Shown: one piece after another, positions 18,163 through 27,699 of the stretch
How positions within the stretch are numbered: the first letter of the stretch is position 1
Layout of the letters: each line of letters starts with the position of its first letter
Assembly (NCBI GenBank): GCA_944381625.1
Contig: CALWLW010000006.1
Location: forward strand, 1 to 64,000
Direction of reading: 5' to 3'
Source: an uncultured Lachnoclostridium sp.
Lineage (GTDB): Bacteria > Bacillota > Clostridia > Lachnospirales > Lachnospiraceae
DNA length: 64,000 nucleotides
Translations under genes and position numbers: made by a program
The notes under the pieces: generated by a model
What the model was told of the DNA's origin: nothing
Seen by the model: the letters and a program-made list of their open reading frames with translations, nothing else
The model's database searches: none

Positions 18163-20022
18163 ATGTTTAAGAATAAAAGCAAAAAGATGATCTACCGGAT
18201 CATTCTGCTGATCCTGATGGACGTTCTGATCATTACTCTGTCAGGGCCGTTGGCGATCTATATCCGTTATAATCTGCTCTTTGAGAGCCGGGCGGTGGAA
18301 TTTATTGAAAATATTTTCCGGTATCTGCCCATTAACCTGGTGATCACCATAGGGGCGTTCTATGCGTTCCGTCTGTACCAGGGGATCTGGAAATACGCAA
18401 GCGCGTCGGATCTGGTCAATATCCTGCTGGCCTGTCTGGTGTCGACGGTGACTCAGGCGGCGGGCATGTGGCTGATGCGTCTGGATTATCCCAGAAGCTA
18501 TCCGTTTATGTATTTCTTTATCCTGGCTTTCGGGATCTCTGTTTTCCGCTTTATGTACCGGATTCTAGGATTTATACAGCAGAAAAAAGGGGATCTGATA
18601 CGCACCGGCAAGAAGAACACCATGATCGTGGGTGCTGGGGAGGCCGGCAATACGCTTCTGAAAGAGCTTCAAAACAGCCGGTTCAGCGAGCAGTATGTGT
18701 GCTGTCTGGTGGACGACGATCCGGGAAAACAGGGAAAATATCTGAGGGGCGTTCCCGTGGAGGGAACCAGGAAGGATATCTGCCGTCTGGCGGAGGAATA
18801 TGATATAGATGAAATCATGATCGCGATTCCGTCGGCGTCCCACAGCGAGATACAGGAGCTTCTGGATATCTGCAGCCAGACGAGCTGCAAGCTGAAAGTA
18901 CTGCCGGGACTGTATCAGCTGGCAAATGGGGAAGTCAGCGTCTCAAAGCTGCGGAATGTGGAGATTGAGGATCTGCTGGGAAGGGAACCCATCAATACCA
19001 AGATTGACAGCATTATGGGATATGTGTCGGGGAAAACCGTGCTGGTCACAGGCGGAGGCGGTTCCATCGGGAGCGAGCTTTGCCGGCAGATCGCGCGGCA
19101 TGAACCGAAACGGCTGATTATCTTCGATATTTATGAAAATAATGCGTACGATATTCAGCAGGAGCTGAAGCACGATTACCCGGAACTGGACCTTGTGGTG
19201 CTGATCGGGTCAGTGAGGAACACGCACCGGATCAACGGCGTGTTTGAAAAATACCGCCCGGAGATTGTGTATCACGCGGCGGCGCACAAGCATGTGCCGC
19301 TGATGGAGGACAGTCCCAATGAGGCGATTAAAAATAACGTGTTTGGGACATATAAGACGGCCCAGGCGGCGGACAAGTATGGGACGTCCCGGTTTGTGCT
19401 GATTTCTACGGATAAAGCGGTAAATCCCACCAATATCATGGGCGCGTCCAAACGTCTGTGCGAGATGGTGATTCAGATGATGAATGGCCGTTCGAAGACA
19501 GAATTTGTTGCTGTGCGGTTCGGAAATGTGCTGGGAAGCAACGGCAGCGTGATTCCTTTATTTAAAAAGCAGATTGAAGAGGGCGGGCCGGTGACTGTAA
19601 CGGATCCTGATATCATACGGTATTTCATGACGATACCGGAGGCGGTTTCTCTGGTGCTGCAGGCGGGTGCGTTTGCGAAAGGCGGGGAGATCTTTGTCCT
19701 GGATATGGGAAAACCGGTGAAAATCCTGGATCTGGCGCTGAACCTGATCCGTCTGTCCGGGTACAGGCCCTATGAGGACATCGATATCCAGTTTACCGGG
19801 CTTCGGCCGGGGGAAAAGCTGTATGAAGAGCTTTTGATGGACGAAGAAGGGCTCCAGAGTACGGCGAATAAGCTGATTCATATAGGGAAACCCATCGAAT
19901 TTGACGAGGAATTGTTCCTGCATCAGTTGGAGGAACTGGACAGGCTTTCAAGAGAGGACAGTCCGCTGATCAAGAAAAAAGTGATGGAAGTTGTCCCGAC
20001 ATACCACATAAATGTGAATTGA
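18163..20022 (+). CDS. Membrane-bound nucleotide-sugar 4,6-dehydratase, CapD/PglF type
   Basis: 619 residues; ATG six bases after AGGAG. Four to five N-terminal helices (about 1-150) are followed by a CoA-binding-like Rossmann domain (MIVGAGEAGNTLL, about 150) and the catalytic SDR domain (VLVTGGGGSIGSELCRQI, about 290). The usual YxxxK catalytic pair is replaced by the Met-x-x-x-Lys form of this subgroup (NIMGASKR). Enzymes of this type convert UDP-GlcNAc to UDP-2-acetamido-2,6-dideoxy-hexos-4-ulose, the first step to bacillosamine- or FucNAc4N-like sugars. The next gene encodes the matching aminotransferase. Confidence 0.9.
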   Translation: MFKNKSKKMIYRIILLILMDVLIITLSGPLAIYIRYNLLFESRAVEFIENIFRYLPINLVITIGAFYAFRLYQGIWKYASASDLVNILLACLVSTVTQAAGMWLMRLDYPRSYPFMYFFILAFGISVFRFMYRILGFIQQKKGDLIRTGKKNTMIVGAGEAGNTLLKELQNSRFSEQYVCCLVDDDPGKQGKYLRGVPVEGTRKDICRLAEEYDIDEIMIAIPSASHSEIQELLDICSQTSCKLKVLPGLYQLANGEVSVSKLRNVEIEDLLGREPINTKIDSIMGYVSGKTVLVTGGGGSIGSELCRQIARHEPKRLIIFDIYENNAYDIQQELKHDYPELDLVVLIGSVRNTHRINGVFEKYRPEIVYHAAAHKHVPLMEDSPNEAIKNNVFGTYKTAQAADKYGTSRFVLISTDKAVNPTNIMGASKRLCEMVIQMMNGRSKTEFVAVRFGNVLGSNGSVIPLFKKQIEEGGPVTVTDPDIIRYFMTIPEAVSLVLQAGAFAKGGEIFVLDMGKPVKILDLALNLIRLSGYRPYEDIDIQFTGLRPGEKLYEELLMDEEGLQSTANKLIHIGKPIEFDEELFLHQLEELDRLSREDSPLIKKKVMEVVPTYHINVN

Positions 20023-20041
20023 TTGGAAAAGAGGCATGGAT

Positions 20042-21178
20042 ATGGCGCATATTTTTCTGGCGTCCCCGCATATGAGCGAGGAAGGATTTGAACAGGAGTA
20101 TATCAAGGAAGCGTTTGACACCAACTGGATTGCTCCGTTGGGGAAAAACGTAAATGAGTTCGAGAAGGAGCTGGCGTCCTATGTGGGCGCTGTGGACGCG
20201 GCGGCGCTTTCTTCTGGCACGTCGGCGATCCACTTGGCGCTGAAAGCGGCCGGCGTGGGGCAGGGAGACGTGGTGATCTGCCAGGATCTGACCTTTTCGG
20301 CCACGGTAAATCCGGTGGCCTATGAGAAAGCCATTCCGGTATTTGTGGACAGCGACTATGAGACCTGGAATATGTCGCCGGAAGCGCTGGAAGAAGCCCT
20401 GAAAAAATATCCAGGCGCAAAGGCGGTCATACCGGTACACCTGTACGGCAATCCCGCTAATATGGATGAGATTATGAAGATCTGTCAGGCCCACGGTGTG
20501 ACTGTGATCGAAGACGCGGCGGAGAGCCTGGGAACCGTTTATCACGGGAAATATACGGGAACCTTTGGGGAATATGGGGCTTTTTCTTTCAATGGAAACA
20601 AGATCATTACCACCTCCGGCGGAGGTATGCTGGTCTGCAATGCGGAGGAAGAAAAGGCGAAAGAGCGGATGGCAAAGGTGCGTTTCTGGGCCACTCAGGC
20701 CAGAGAGCCGGCGCGCCATTATGAGCATAAAGAAATCGGTTATAATTATCGTATGAGCAATATCCTGGCGGGAATTGGCCGCGGCCAGATGAAGGTACTG
20801 GAGCAGAGAGTGGAAAAGAAGCGCAGTATTTTCGCCTATTATCAGGAACATCTGGGAGCTCTGGAGGGGATTTTTTTCATGCCGGTGCATGAAGATGAGA
20901 GGGCCAACTGCTGGCTTTCTGTGATGTTGATCGCGGAAGACTGTCCGGTGAAGCCTCTGGACGTGATGCTGGCGCTGGAGCAGGGGGATATAGAGAGCCG
21001 TCCTGTGTGGAAGCCCATGCATTTACAGCCGGTTTTTGCCGGATGCGATTACATCGATCATGGCGGTGTGGCGGAGGATTTATTTAACAGGGGCGTATGT
21101 CTGCCCAGCGATACCAAGATGACGGAAGCGGATCTGGAAAGAGTCTGCGGGATCGTCAGAAGTTTATGGGAGAAGTGA
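20042..21178 (+). CDS. PLP-dependent nucleotide-sugar aminotransferase, PglE-like (DegT/DnrJ/EryC1/StrS)
   Basis: I choose the ATG at 20042, seven bases after AGAGG; the ATG at 20036 would be too close to it. The 378-residue product carries SSGTSAIHLALKAAG, the PLP-binding HLYGNPANMDEI and IEDAAESLG segments, and Lys187 in SFNGNKIITTSGGG, which forms the Schiff base. PglE-type enzymes aminate the 4-keto sugar made by the PglF-type dehydratase encoded just upstream, giving a UDP-4-amino-4,6-dideoxy-GlcNAc. A canonical PglD-type acetyltransferase does not follow; a PLP decarboxylase and an ATP-grasp gene do. Confidence 0.9.
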   Translation: MAHIFLASPHMSEEGFEQEYIKEAFDTNWIAPLGKNVNEFEKELASYVGAVDAAALSSGTSAIHLALKAAGVGQGDVVICQDLTFSATVNPVAYEKAIPVFVDSDYETWNMSPEALEEALKKYPGAKAVIPVHLYGNPANMDEIMKICQAHGVTVIEDAAESLGTVYHGKYTGTFGEYGAFSFNGNKIITTSGGGMLVCNAEEEKAKERMAKVRFWATQAREPARHYEHKEIGYNYRMSNILAGIGRGQMKVLEQRVEKKRSIFAYYQEHLGALEGIFFMPVHEDERANCWLSVMLIAEDCPVKPLDVMLALEQGDIESRPVWKPMHLQPVFAGCDYIDHGGVAEDLFNRGVCLPSDTKMTEADLERVCGIVRSLWEK

Positions 21179-21237
21179 AGCTGTATCATTGAGAATGAAT
21201 GGAATATAGGGTGAAGGTTAATGGAGAAAGGGACAAA

Positions 21238-22419
21238 ATGAGAACGCCTTACTATTTAATTCATGAAAATATACTTGATGACGGAATCAAGAGTTTGAAA
21301 GAAGCTTTGGGTGAATATTGGCCGAATGCTGTAGTGGGATATTCATTTAAAACAAATTCTCTTCCCTGGATTCTTTCACATATGAAGGAGCAGGGGTTCT
21401 GGGCAGAAGTGGTGTCTGAAGATGAATATGAACTGGCAGAGTGTCTGGGATATTCGCATATTATTTACAATGGTCCAGTAAAAGGGAAAGACAGTTTTTT
21501 ACGGGCATGCAAAGCGGGGCATATTGTGAACTTGGATTCAGCGAGAGAGTTGGTATGGCTGAGGGAAGCGGCGGTTGAGAAGGAGGTTCACGTTGGAATC
21601 CGGGTAAATTTTGACCTGGAAGCCATGTGCCCGGGTGAGGCATCAGAAGGGGAAGAGGGCGGCCGGTTCGGATTCAGCTACGAAAATGGAAGTTTCCAAG
21701 AAGCATTGGATGAATTAAAAAGAATCCCCCATGTACGGCTCGCAGGAATCCATCTTCATTGCAGTTCAAAGACGAGAAGTCTCAATATATACAGGGCCAT
21801 TGCGCAGATGGCCTGTAGGATACACCGAGAATGCGGCCTGAAACTGGATTATATTGATGTGGGCGGAGGATTTTTCGGCGGTCTGCCGGATAAGCCTCAG
21901 TACAAAGATTATTTTAAAGTCATCTCTGAAGTTTTATCAGAGGAATTTTCTCCCAGGGATACATGTCTGATTGTAGAACCAGGAACTTCTCTGGTCAGTG
22001 CGCCGATAGATTATGTGACTACAGTAATCGATGTCAAAGCCACAAACCGCAATCAGTTTATCGTGACGGATGGAAGCCGTATCCATGTGGATCCTCGTAT
22101 GAGGAAAGAACATTATTTCTATCATGTCCACAGAGCGAATGGAAGCAGACAGGAATCTGAGGAGCACAGGCAGATCATATCCGGATTTACATGCATGGAG
22201 GATGACCGGCTGTTCTGCCTGGAGGACGAGCCGCTATTGGCGTGCGGAGATCAGATTGTATATGAGAAGGTGGGCGCGTATACCATGTGCCTGTCGCCTT
22301 TATTTATAGAATACTTCCCTGCTGTGTACCTGAAACGCGGAGATGAGACGATCTGTGTCCGCGAGAGGTGGACAGCCCATGAATATATGCAAGGAACTAG
22401 TAACAGATCAGAGGGATGA
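21238..22419 (+). CDS. Fold-type III PLP-dependent decarboxylase (LysA/ornithine-decarboxylase family)
   Basis: The ATG at 21238 (AAAGGGA upstream) gives the usual family start MRTPYYLI; an ATG at 21199 would add 13 residues. The 393-residue protein has the PLP-binding Lys38 in VVGYSFKTNS, the HCSSKTR and DVGGGFFG phosphate-binding segments, and the partner-subunit active-site Cys319 in GFTCMEDDRLF, so it looks active. The family includes diaminopimelate, ornithine and carboxynorspermidine decarboxylases and BtrK, which acts on a carrier-protein-bound glutamate. It sits between amino-sugar genes and just before an ATP-grasp ligase, so its product is likely an amine or amino acid used to modify the sugar. 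Substrate unknown. Confidence 0.8.
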   Translation: MRTPYYLIHENILDDGIKSLKEALGEYWPNAVVGYSFKTNSLPWILSHMKEQGFWAEVVSEDEYELAECLGYSHIIYNGPVKGKDSFLRACKAGHIVNLDSARELVWLREAAVEKEVHVGIRVNFDLEAMCPGEASEGEEGGRFGFSYENGSFQEALDELKRIPHVRLAGIHLHCSSKTRSLNIYRAIAQMACRIHRECGLKLDYIDVGGGFFGGLPDKPQYKDYFKVISEVLSEEFSPRDTCLIVEPGTSLVSAPIDYVTTVIDVKATNRNQFIVTDGSRIHVDPRMRKEHYFYHVHRANGSRQESEEHRQIISGFTCMEDDRLFCLEDEPLLACGDQIVYEKVGAYTMCLSPLFIEYFPAVYLKRGDETICVRERWTAHEYMQGTSNRSEG

Positions 22420-22421
22420 AG

Positions 22422-23396
22422 ATGAATATATTGATTCTCAGCTGCGGAACCCGCAACAAAATCATACAGTACATGAAGAAAGAACTGGCCGGGACCGGCC
22501 GGGTAATAGCCACGGATATGAGTCCCAATGCGCCGGCGCTCTATGAAGCGGATCAATATTACCTGGTGCCCCGTATGACGGAACCGGGATATCTGGAAGT
22601 GATTCTGGACATATGCCGGAAGGAGAAGGTGGACGGGGTCTTTTCGCTGATTGATCCGGAGCTTTCTCTTCTGGCGGAGCATGAGGAGGAGTTCAGAGCG
22701 CTGGGAGTCAGGGTGATCGGATCTTCTTACGAACTGTGCGAAAGGACGCTGGATAAATGGCAGATGTACTGCTGGCTGTCTGAGCATGGCTACCGCTGTG
22801 CCAGGAGCTATATTGAACCCCAGGCGTTTTTCAGGGATGTGGAGCAGGGGACCATCGGTTATCCGGTCTTTGTGAAGCCTGTACGCGGCAGTGCGAGCAT
22901 CGCGATCTCAAAGGTATACGACCGGGAGACGGTGGAGCTCTTGTTTGCCCGTTCAGAGGGGCTGATGATTCAGGAATATCTTAAGGGGCAGGAGATTGGA
23001 GCGGATTGCTACATTGATCTGGTCAGCAGAGAACTGATCTCTGTTTTCACGAAGAAGAAGCTGGTGATGCGGGCGGGAGAGACGGACAAGGGACTTTCCT
23101 TTAAAGATCCGGAGCTTTTTGATCTGATCAGCCGTTTTGTGGAAGAATGCGGATTCACTGGACAGATAGACATCGATATCTTCGATTGCGGCGGGAAATA
23201 CTATATATCAGAGGTAAATCCCCGTTTTGGAGGCGGCTACCCCCATGCGTATGAGTGCGGAGTGAACCATATGGCATATATCGTGCGGAACCTCCGCGGA
23301 GAAAAGAATATTCCTCAGATTGGCAAATATGAGGAAGGCTGGGTCATGATGAAATATAATGAAGTCATGATGCGGAAAGAGGAGACGGCGCGGTGA
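22422..23396 (+). CDS. ATP-grasp enzyme, carbamoyl-phosphate-synthase-like/PylC-like
   Basis: I choose the ATG at 22422, six bases after GAGGG; the ATG at 22416 overlaps that ribosome site. The 324-residue product has an N-terminal pre-ATP-grasp domain (MNILILSCGTRNKI), the nucleotide-binding VFVKPVRGSASIAISKV loop, LMIQEYLKGQEIGADCY, and the metal-binding ISEVNPRFGGGYPH. ATP-grasp enzymes join a carboxylate to an amine, thiol or similar group through an acyl-phosphate. Here, next to a decarboxylase and an aminotransferase, I infer ligation of an amino acid to a sugar amine or to a carrier. Alternatives include small-molecule peptide ligation unrelated to the glycan. Confidence 0.8.
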   Translation: MNILILSCGTRNKIIQYMKKELAGTGRVIATDMSPNAPALYEADQYYLVPRMTEPGYLEVILDICRKEKVDGVFSLIDPELSLLAEHEEEFRALGVRVIGSSYELCERTLDKWQMYCWLSEHGYRCARSYIEPQAFFRDVEQGTIGYPVFVKPVRGSASIAISKVYDRETVELLFARSEGLMIQEYLKGQEIGADCYIDLVSRELISVFTKKKLVMRAGETDKGLSFKDPELFDLISRFVEECGFTGQIDIDIFDCGGKYYISEVNPRFGGGYPHAYECGVNHMAYIVRNLRGEKNIPQIGKYEEGWVMMKYNEVMMRKEETAR

Positions 23397-24043
23397 AAAA
23401 AGGAATATACGCCAGATATGGGAAAAGGGTATTGGATGTGGTGCTTTCCGGCGGCGCACTGGCAGTATTGAGCCCTGTGCTGGCTGTGACAGCGGTTCTG
23501 GTAAGAGTCAGGCTTGGAAAGCCGGTCATATTCTGCCAGGAAAGACCCGGGAAAAATGAAAGAATTTTCAAGATGTACAAGTTTCGGACCATGACGAATG
23601 CCTGTGATAAGAAAGGGAATCTGCTGCCGGATGAAAAAAGGCTGACTCCGTTTGGCAGCGCCCTGAGGAAAACCAGCCTGGATGAACTGCCGGAGCTGTT
23701 TAATATTTTCAAAGGCGACATGAGCATTGTGGGGCCCAGACCACTTCTTTGCAGCTATCTTCCTTACTATACGGAGAGGGAAAAACTGCGCCACAGCGTG
23801 ATGCCGGGGCTGACAGGCCTGGCTCAGGTGAACGGAAGGAATATGCTTGCCTGGGACGAGCGTCTGGAGCTGGATGCCCGGTACGCGGAGCATATTACAT
23901 TCCTGGGGGATCTGCACATCATACTGCAGACCGTGGCCAAAGTGTTTGCCAGGGAAGGTATTGCGGTGGACACTGCGGCGGTGGAGCCCAATCTGGCGGA
24001 AGAGCGAGAGGCCAAAAAGCAGAGAGAGCAGAGGACGCCATGA
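23393..24043 (+). CDS. Initiating sugar-phosphate transferase, PglC-like
   Basis: GTG start overlapping the previous stop (GTGA), with AGAGGAGA upstream. The 216-residue protein is the short monotopic form: a re-entrant N-terminal helix (RVLDVVLSGGALAVLSPVLA), then CQERPGKNERIFKMYKFRTM, TSLDELPELFNIFKGDMSIVGPRP and GLTGLAQVNGRN. Enzymes of this family transfer a sugar-1-phosphate, often diNAcBac-type, from UDP to undecaprenyl phosphate at the cytoplasmic face. With the PglF- and PglE-like genes upstream it probably starts a glycan with a 4-amino-4,6-dideoxy sugar derivative. A second, larger initiating transferase is at 47536. Confidence 0.92.
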   Translation: MKKGIYARYGKRVLDVVLSGGALAVLSPVLAVTAVLVRVRLGKPVIFCQERPGKNERIFKMYKFRTMTNACDKKGNLLPDEKRLTPFGSALRKTSLDELPELFNIFKGDMSIVGPRPLLCSYLPYYTEREKLRHSVMPGLTGLAQVNGRNMLAWDERLELDARYAEHITFLGDLHIILQTVAKVFAREGIAVDTAAVEPNLAEEREAKKQREQRTP

Positions 24044-25296
24044 AAAAACTTTGGATATTAAATCATCACTCCGGACTGGACGGAGACCGCCACTTTGAGC
24101 TGGCGAAAGAATTGGTAAAACAGGGGTTGGAAGTCGTCGTGTTTATGTCCGGCTACAGCCACCGGGGAGAGACCTATTTGTATGAAAAGGAAGCGGCAGT
24201 CCGAAAGGTGGCGGAAGGCGTTCACTATGTCTGGCTCCATACCTCCCCTGCCTACCATGGAAACGGAGCCGCCAGAATCCTGAATATGATGGATTACAGC
24301 CGCCTGATGAAAAAATACGAGAAGAAATTTTATGAACGATTCGGGCGTCCGGATGCGGTGATCGGTTCCTCAGTCCATCCCTTCGCCTGGGAAAGCGCGT
24401 ATGGGATCGCCAGGAAATGCGGCGTCCCGTTTATCTGTGAGATCCGGGACTTCTGGCCGCTGTCTTTCATAGAGATCTATGGATGGTCAAAATATCATCC
24501 CATCTGCCTTTTGTTTTCCGCCCTGGAGCGCAGGGCTTACCGGAGAGCGGACGCGGTGGTGACGACGATGGAATTTGGCTATCAGTATCTGGAGCAGTTC
24601 CCATATGTGAACAGGGAGCGCGTTTTCTGGATTCCCAACGGGTACCATACGGATCAGATCGATCAGGTACTTAAGGAAGGGAAGACAAAACTTCCGGAGG
24701 AACTGGAGCAATATCTGTCGGAACACTGGTGCGCGGTCTATGCCGGAAGCTTTGTGGACTCTGAACGTCCGCTGGATATGATCGACGCCGCGGCGTATCT
24801 GAAAAAGCAGGGGATGGATCAGATCCGTTTTGCCTTCATCGGCGACGGCCATCTGCGGGCGCAGATGGAGGAAAAGGTGAAAAAAGAGAAGCTGGACAAT
24901 GTGCGGATCTTTGGACGGATCGAGTCTGACCAGGTGGCGGCGGCGCTGGCCAGGGCGGGAGCGTGTATGGCGGCGCTGAAGGACGACCGGGTACTGAACG
25001 ACCTGGGTCTCAGCCTGAATAAGCTGAACGACTATCTGTATTCGGGAACGCCCACGGTATTTGCCTGCAACTCCGTCAATGTGGTGGGAGAGTCCGGCGG
25101 CGGTATCGTGACGCCGTGCAGCGATCCCACAGCGTTTGCGGAAGCGATTCTGCGGATATACCGGATGACGGAGGAAGAGCGCAGGGAAATGGGAGAAAAA
25201 GGCCGCAGAGAGATTCGCGAAAAATACAATTATGCGCTGCTGGCGAAACAGTATCTGGAGATTCTGAATACCTGTGCGGACGGGAAAGGACGATAG
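24040..25296 (+). CDS. Family 4 glycosyltransferase (WbuB-like)
   Basis: The ATG at 24040 overlaps the previous stop (ATGA). The 418-residue product shows IGSSVHPFAWESAYGIARK and CEIRDFWPLSFIEIYG, a motif pair typical of WbuB-type GT4 enzymes, and a donor region with AALKDDRVLNDLGLSLNKLNDYL. The same motif pair is seen in the product at 48881. Placed directly after PglC, it is a good candidate for the second sugar added to the lipid carrier. Confidence 0.88.
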   Translation: MKKLWILNHHSGLDGDRHFELAKELVKQGLEVVVFMSGYSHRGETYLYEKEAAVRKVAEGVHYVWLHTSPAYHGNGAARILNMMDYSRLMKKYEKKFYERFGRPDAVIGSSVHPFAWESAYGIARKCGVPFICEIRDFWPLSFIEIYGWSKYHPICLLFSALERRAYRRADAVVTTMEFGYQYLEQFPYVNRERVFWIPNGYHTDQIDQVLKEGKTKLPEELEQYLSEHWCAVYAGSFVDSERPLDMIDAAAYLKKQGMDQIRFAFIGDGHLRAQMEEKVKKEKLDNVRIFGRIESDQVAAALARAGACMAALKDDRVLNDLGLSLNKLNDYLYSGTPTVFACNSVNVVGESGGGIVTPCSDPTAFAEAILRIYRMTEEERREMGEKGRREIREKYNYALLAKQYLEILNTCADGKGR

Positions 25297-25300
25297 AGCA

Positions 25301-26620
25301 ATGGATATGAAACACTTACTTTTAGATAAAATCGAAAAAAAGGAGATCGTCGTGGGCGTGATCGGCCTTGGATATGTGGGTCTGCCGCTGGCGGTGGAAA
25401 AGGCAAAGGCCGGGTTCCGGACCATCGGCTTTGATGAGCAGCCCCATAAGGTGGCGCTGGTCAACGAGGGACATAATTACATCGGCGACGTGGTGGACAA
25501 GGATCTGAAACGGCTGGTGGAGGAAGGAATGCTGTCCGCTACCTCGGATTTCAGCTTTATCAAGGACGTGGACTTCATCGCCATCTGCGTTCCCACGCCC
25601 CTGGATATTCATCAGGAGCCGGATCTGAGCTGTGTGAGAAATTCCACGGCGGATATCGCCAAATATCTGACGAAAAATACTATGGTGGTGCTGGAATCCA
25701 CCACATATCCGGGTACGACGGAGGAACTGGTAAAGCCGATCCTGGAGGAAGGCTCCGGCCTGAAATGCGGTGAGGACTTTTATCTGGGCTTTTCCCCGGA
25801 GCGGGTGGACCCGGGCAACCTGATCTATAAGACGAAGAATACGCCCAAAGTGATCGGAGGCGTGGGAAAGGACGCCACCCAGGTGATCGCAGCCATGTAC
25901 CGGGCGGTGTTGGAGAGCGATGTGAAGGAAGTGTCCTCCCCGGCCATTGCGGAGATGGAAAAGATCCTGGAAAATACTTACCGGAATATTAATATTGGTT
26001 TGATCAACGAGCTGGCGATCCTCTGCAATGAGATGGGGATCAGTATATGGGAAGTGATCGACGCGGCCAGCACCAAGCCTTACGGATTCCAGCCGTTCTA
26101 TCCGGGGCCAGGCCTGGGCGGGCACTGCATCCCGCTGGATCCTTACTATCTGTCCTGGAAGGCCAGGGAGTACGGGTTCCACACCTCCATGATCGAAAGT
26201 TCCATGATGATCAACGACAAGATGCCCGCGTACTGTGTGGAGCGGGCAGGCAAGATCCTGAACCGGTTTAAGAAGTCTTTAAACGGATCGAAAGTGCTGG
26301 TGCTGGGTGTGGCCTATAAGCAGGACATCGACGATTACCGGGAGAGTCCGGCGCTGCGCGTCATCGAAGAACTGGAGAAGACCGGAGCAGAGATCGTGTA
26401 TTATGACCCCTGGGTGAGACAATATAAGTTCAAAGGCACGGAGAGGAAAAGCGAGCCGGAGCTGACGGCGGAGCTGATTGAGAGCGCGGACCTGGTCATG
26501 GTTACGGCGGCTCATACCAATGTGGACTATGAACTGGTACAGCGTCATGCCAAAGCGATATTTGACACCAAAAATGTCATGAAGCAGATAGAAAACAGAG
26601 AGAATATTGAGGTGCTGTGA
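25301..26620 (+). CDS. UDP-N-acetylglucosamine 6-dehydrogenase, WbpA-like
   Basis: ATG at 25301, ten bases after AAAGGA. The 439-residue protein has the NAD-binding GVIGLGYVGLPLAVE, the hinge EMEKILENTYRNINIGLINE, and catalytic Cys276 in GPGLGGHCIPLDPYYLSWKA; the FxxPxxxGPGLGGHC context is that of UDP-GlcNAc rather than UDP-Glc dehydrogenases. It oxidises UDP-GlcNAc to UDP-GlcNAcA, the first step of the WbpABEDI route to 2,3-diamino uronic acids. WbpB-like and WbpE-like genes are nearby, which supports that use. Confidence 0.88.
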   Translation: MDMKHLLLDKIEKKEIVVGVIGLGYVGLPLAVEKAKAGFRTIGFDEQPHKVALVNEGHNYIGDVVDKDLKRLVEEGMLSATSDFSFIKDVDFIAICVPTPLDIHQEPDLSCVRNSTADIAKYLTKNTMVVLESTTYPGTTEELVKPILEEGSGLKCGEDFYLGFSPERVDPGNLIYKTKNTPKVIGGVGKDATQVIAAMYRAVLESDVKEVSSPAIAEMEKILENTYRNINIGLINELAILCNEMGISIWEVIDAASTKPYGFQPFYPGPGLGGHCIPLDPYYLSWKAREYGFHTSMIESSMMINDKMPAYCVERAGKILNRFKKSLNGSKVLVLGVAYKQDIDDYRESPALRVIEELEKTGAEIVYYDPWVRQYKFKGTERKSEPELTAELIESADLVMVTAAHTNVDYELVQRHAKAIFDTKNVMKQIENRENIEVL

Positions 26621-27699
26621 TGAAATATGCATTGATTGGATGCGGCCGTATCGCCACGAACCATGTGACGGCGGTGCTGAATAATGGCCTGGAGTTCGCG
26701 GCGGTCTGCGATGTGGAGCCCCGGCAGATGGAAGCGCTTCTGGAAAAACATGGTCTGGAGAAGGAAGCGTCGATTCTGAGGTATACAGACTATCGGAAGA
26801 TGGTGGAGGAAGTGAAGCCGGAGCTGGTGGGAATCGCCACAGAGAGCGGCGCGCATGCCAAGATAGCCCTGTTCTGCATAGACCATGGCGTGAACTGTAT
26901 CATTGAAAAACCCATCGCCATGAGCATGGAGGACGCGGATGAGATTGTGCGCCGGTCGGAGGAGAAGGGTGTGAAGGTCTCTGCCTGCCATCAGAACCGG
27001 TTTAACATTGCCGTACAGGAGACCAGGAAAGCGCTGGAGGCCGGACGGTTCGGCAGGCTGTCCCACGGATCCATCCATGTGCGCTGGAACCGGAACAAAA
27101 ATTATTACGACCAGGCGCCATGGAGAGGCAGATGGGCTTCCGACGGCGGCGCGTTGATGAACCAGTGCATCCATGGGATCGACCTGCTTCGCTGGATGTT
27201 CGGGGACGAGGTGGAAGAGGTCTATGGCCAGACGCGCCGGCAGTTCCACGATTACCTGGAAGCGGAAGACGTGGGCATGGCGGTGGTGAAGTTCCGAAAC
27301 GGGGCGATTGCCACTGTGGAGGGAACCACCAATGTGTATCCGCAGAACCTGGAGGAAACTCTGTACCTGTTTGGGGAAAAGGGGACGGTCAAGATCGGCG
27401 GGAAATCCACCAACAATATAGACGTATGGGATTTTTCCGACGAAGGGGCGCAGGACGATGCCAATAAGCATCTGAAGGAGGCCACCAGCAATGTATATGG
27501 GAACGGGCACACCAGCCTTTATGCGGATGTGATAGACGCCGTGACCCATGACCGGAAGCCGTATGTGGACGCGGCGGCAGGGAGAAACGCGCTGGAACTG
27601 GTGCTTGCCATCTACAAGAGCCAAAAAGAAGGCGTGCCGGTGAAACTGCCGCTGAAAGATTTTGGAAGTACGGATATGGCGGGAGAATTCGATGTTTAA
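26620..27699 (+). CDS. Gfo/Idh/MocA-family dehydrogenase, WbpB-like
   Basis: ATG at 26620 sharing one base with the previous stop. 359 residues: Rossmann NAD site MKYALIGCGRIATNH, the EKPIAM motif (IIEKPIAMSMEDAD), and GGALMNQCIHGIDLLRWMFG with the active-site His region. WbpB/WlbA enzymes oxidise C3 of UDP-GlcNAcA, giving the 3-keto sugar that a WbpE-type aminotransferase (here at 32715) converts to the 3-amino sugar. Order directly after the WbpA-like gene matches known clusters. Confidence 0.88.
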   Translation: MKYALIGCGRIATNHVTAVLNNGLEFAAVCDVEPRQMEALLEKHGLEKEASILRYTDYRKMVEEVKPELVGIATESGAHAKIALFCIDHGVNCIIEKPIAMSMEDADEIVRRSEEKGVKVSACHQNRFNIAVQETRKALEAGRFGRLSHGSIHVRWNRNKNYYDQAPWRGRWASDGGALMNQCIHGIDLLRWMFGDEVEEVYGQTRRQFHDYLEAEDVGMAVVKFRNGAIATVEGTTNVYPQNLEETLYLFGEKGTVKIGGKSTNNIDVWDFSDEGAQDDANKHLKEATSNVYGNGHTSLYADVIDAVTHDRKPYVDAAAGRNALELVLAIYKSQKEGVPVKLPLKDFGSTDMAGEFDV

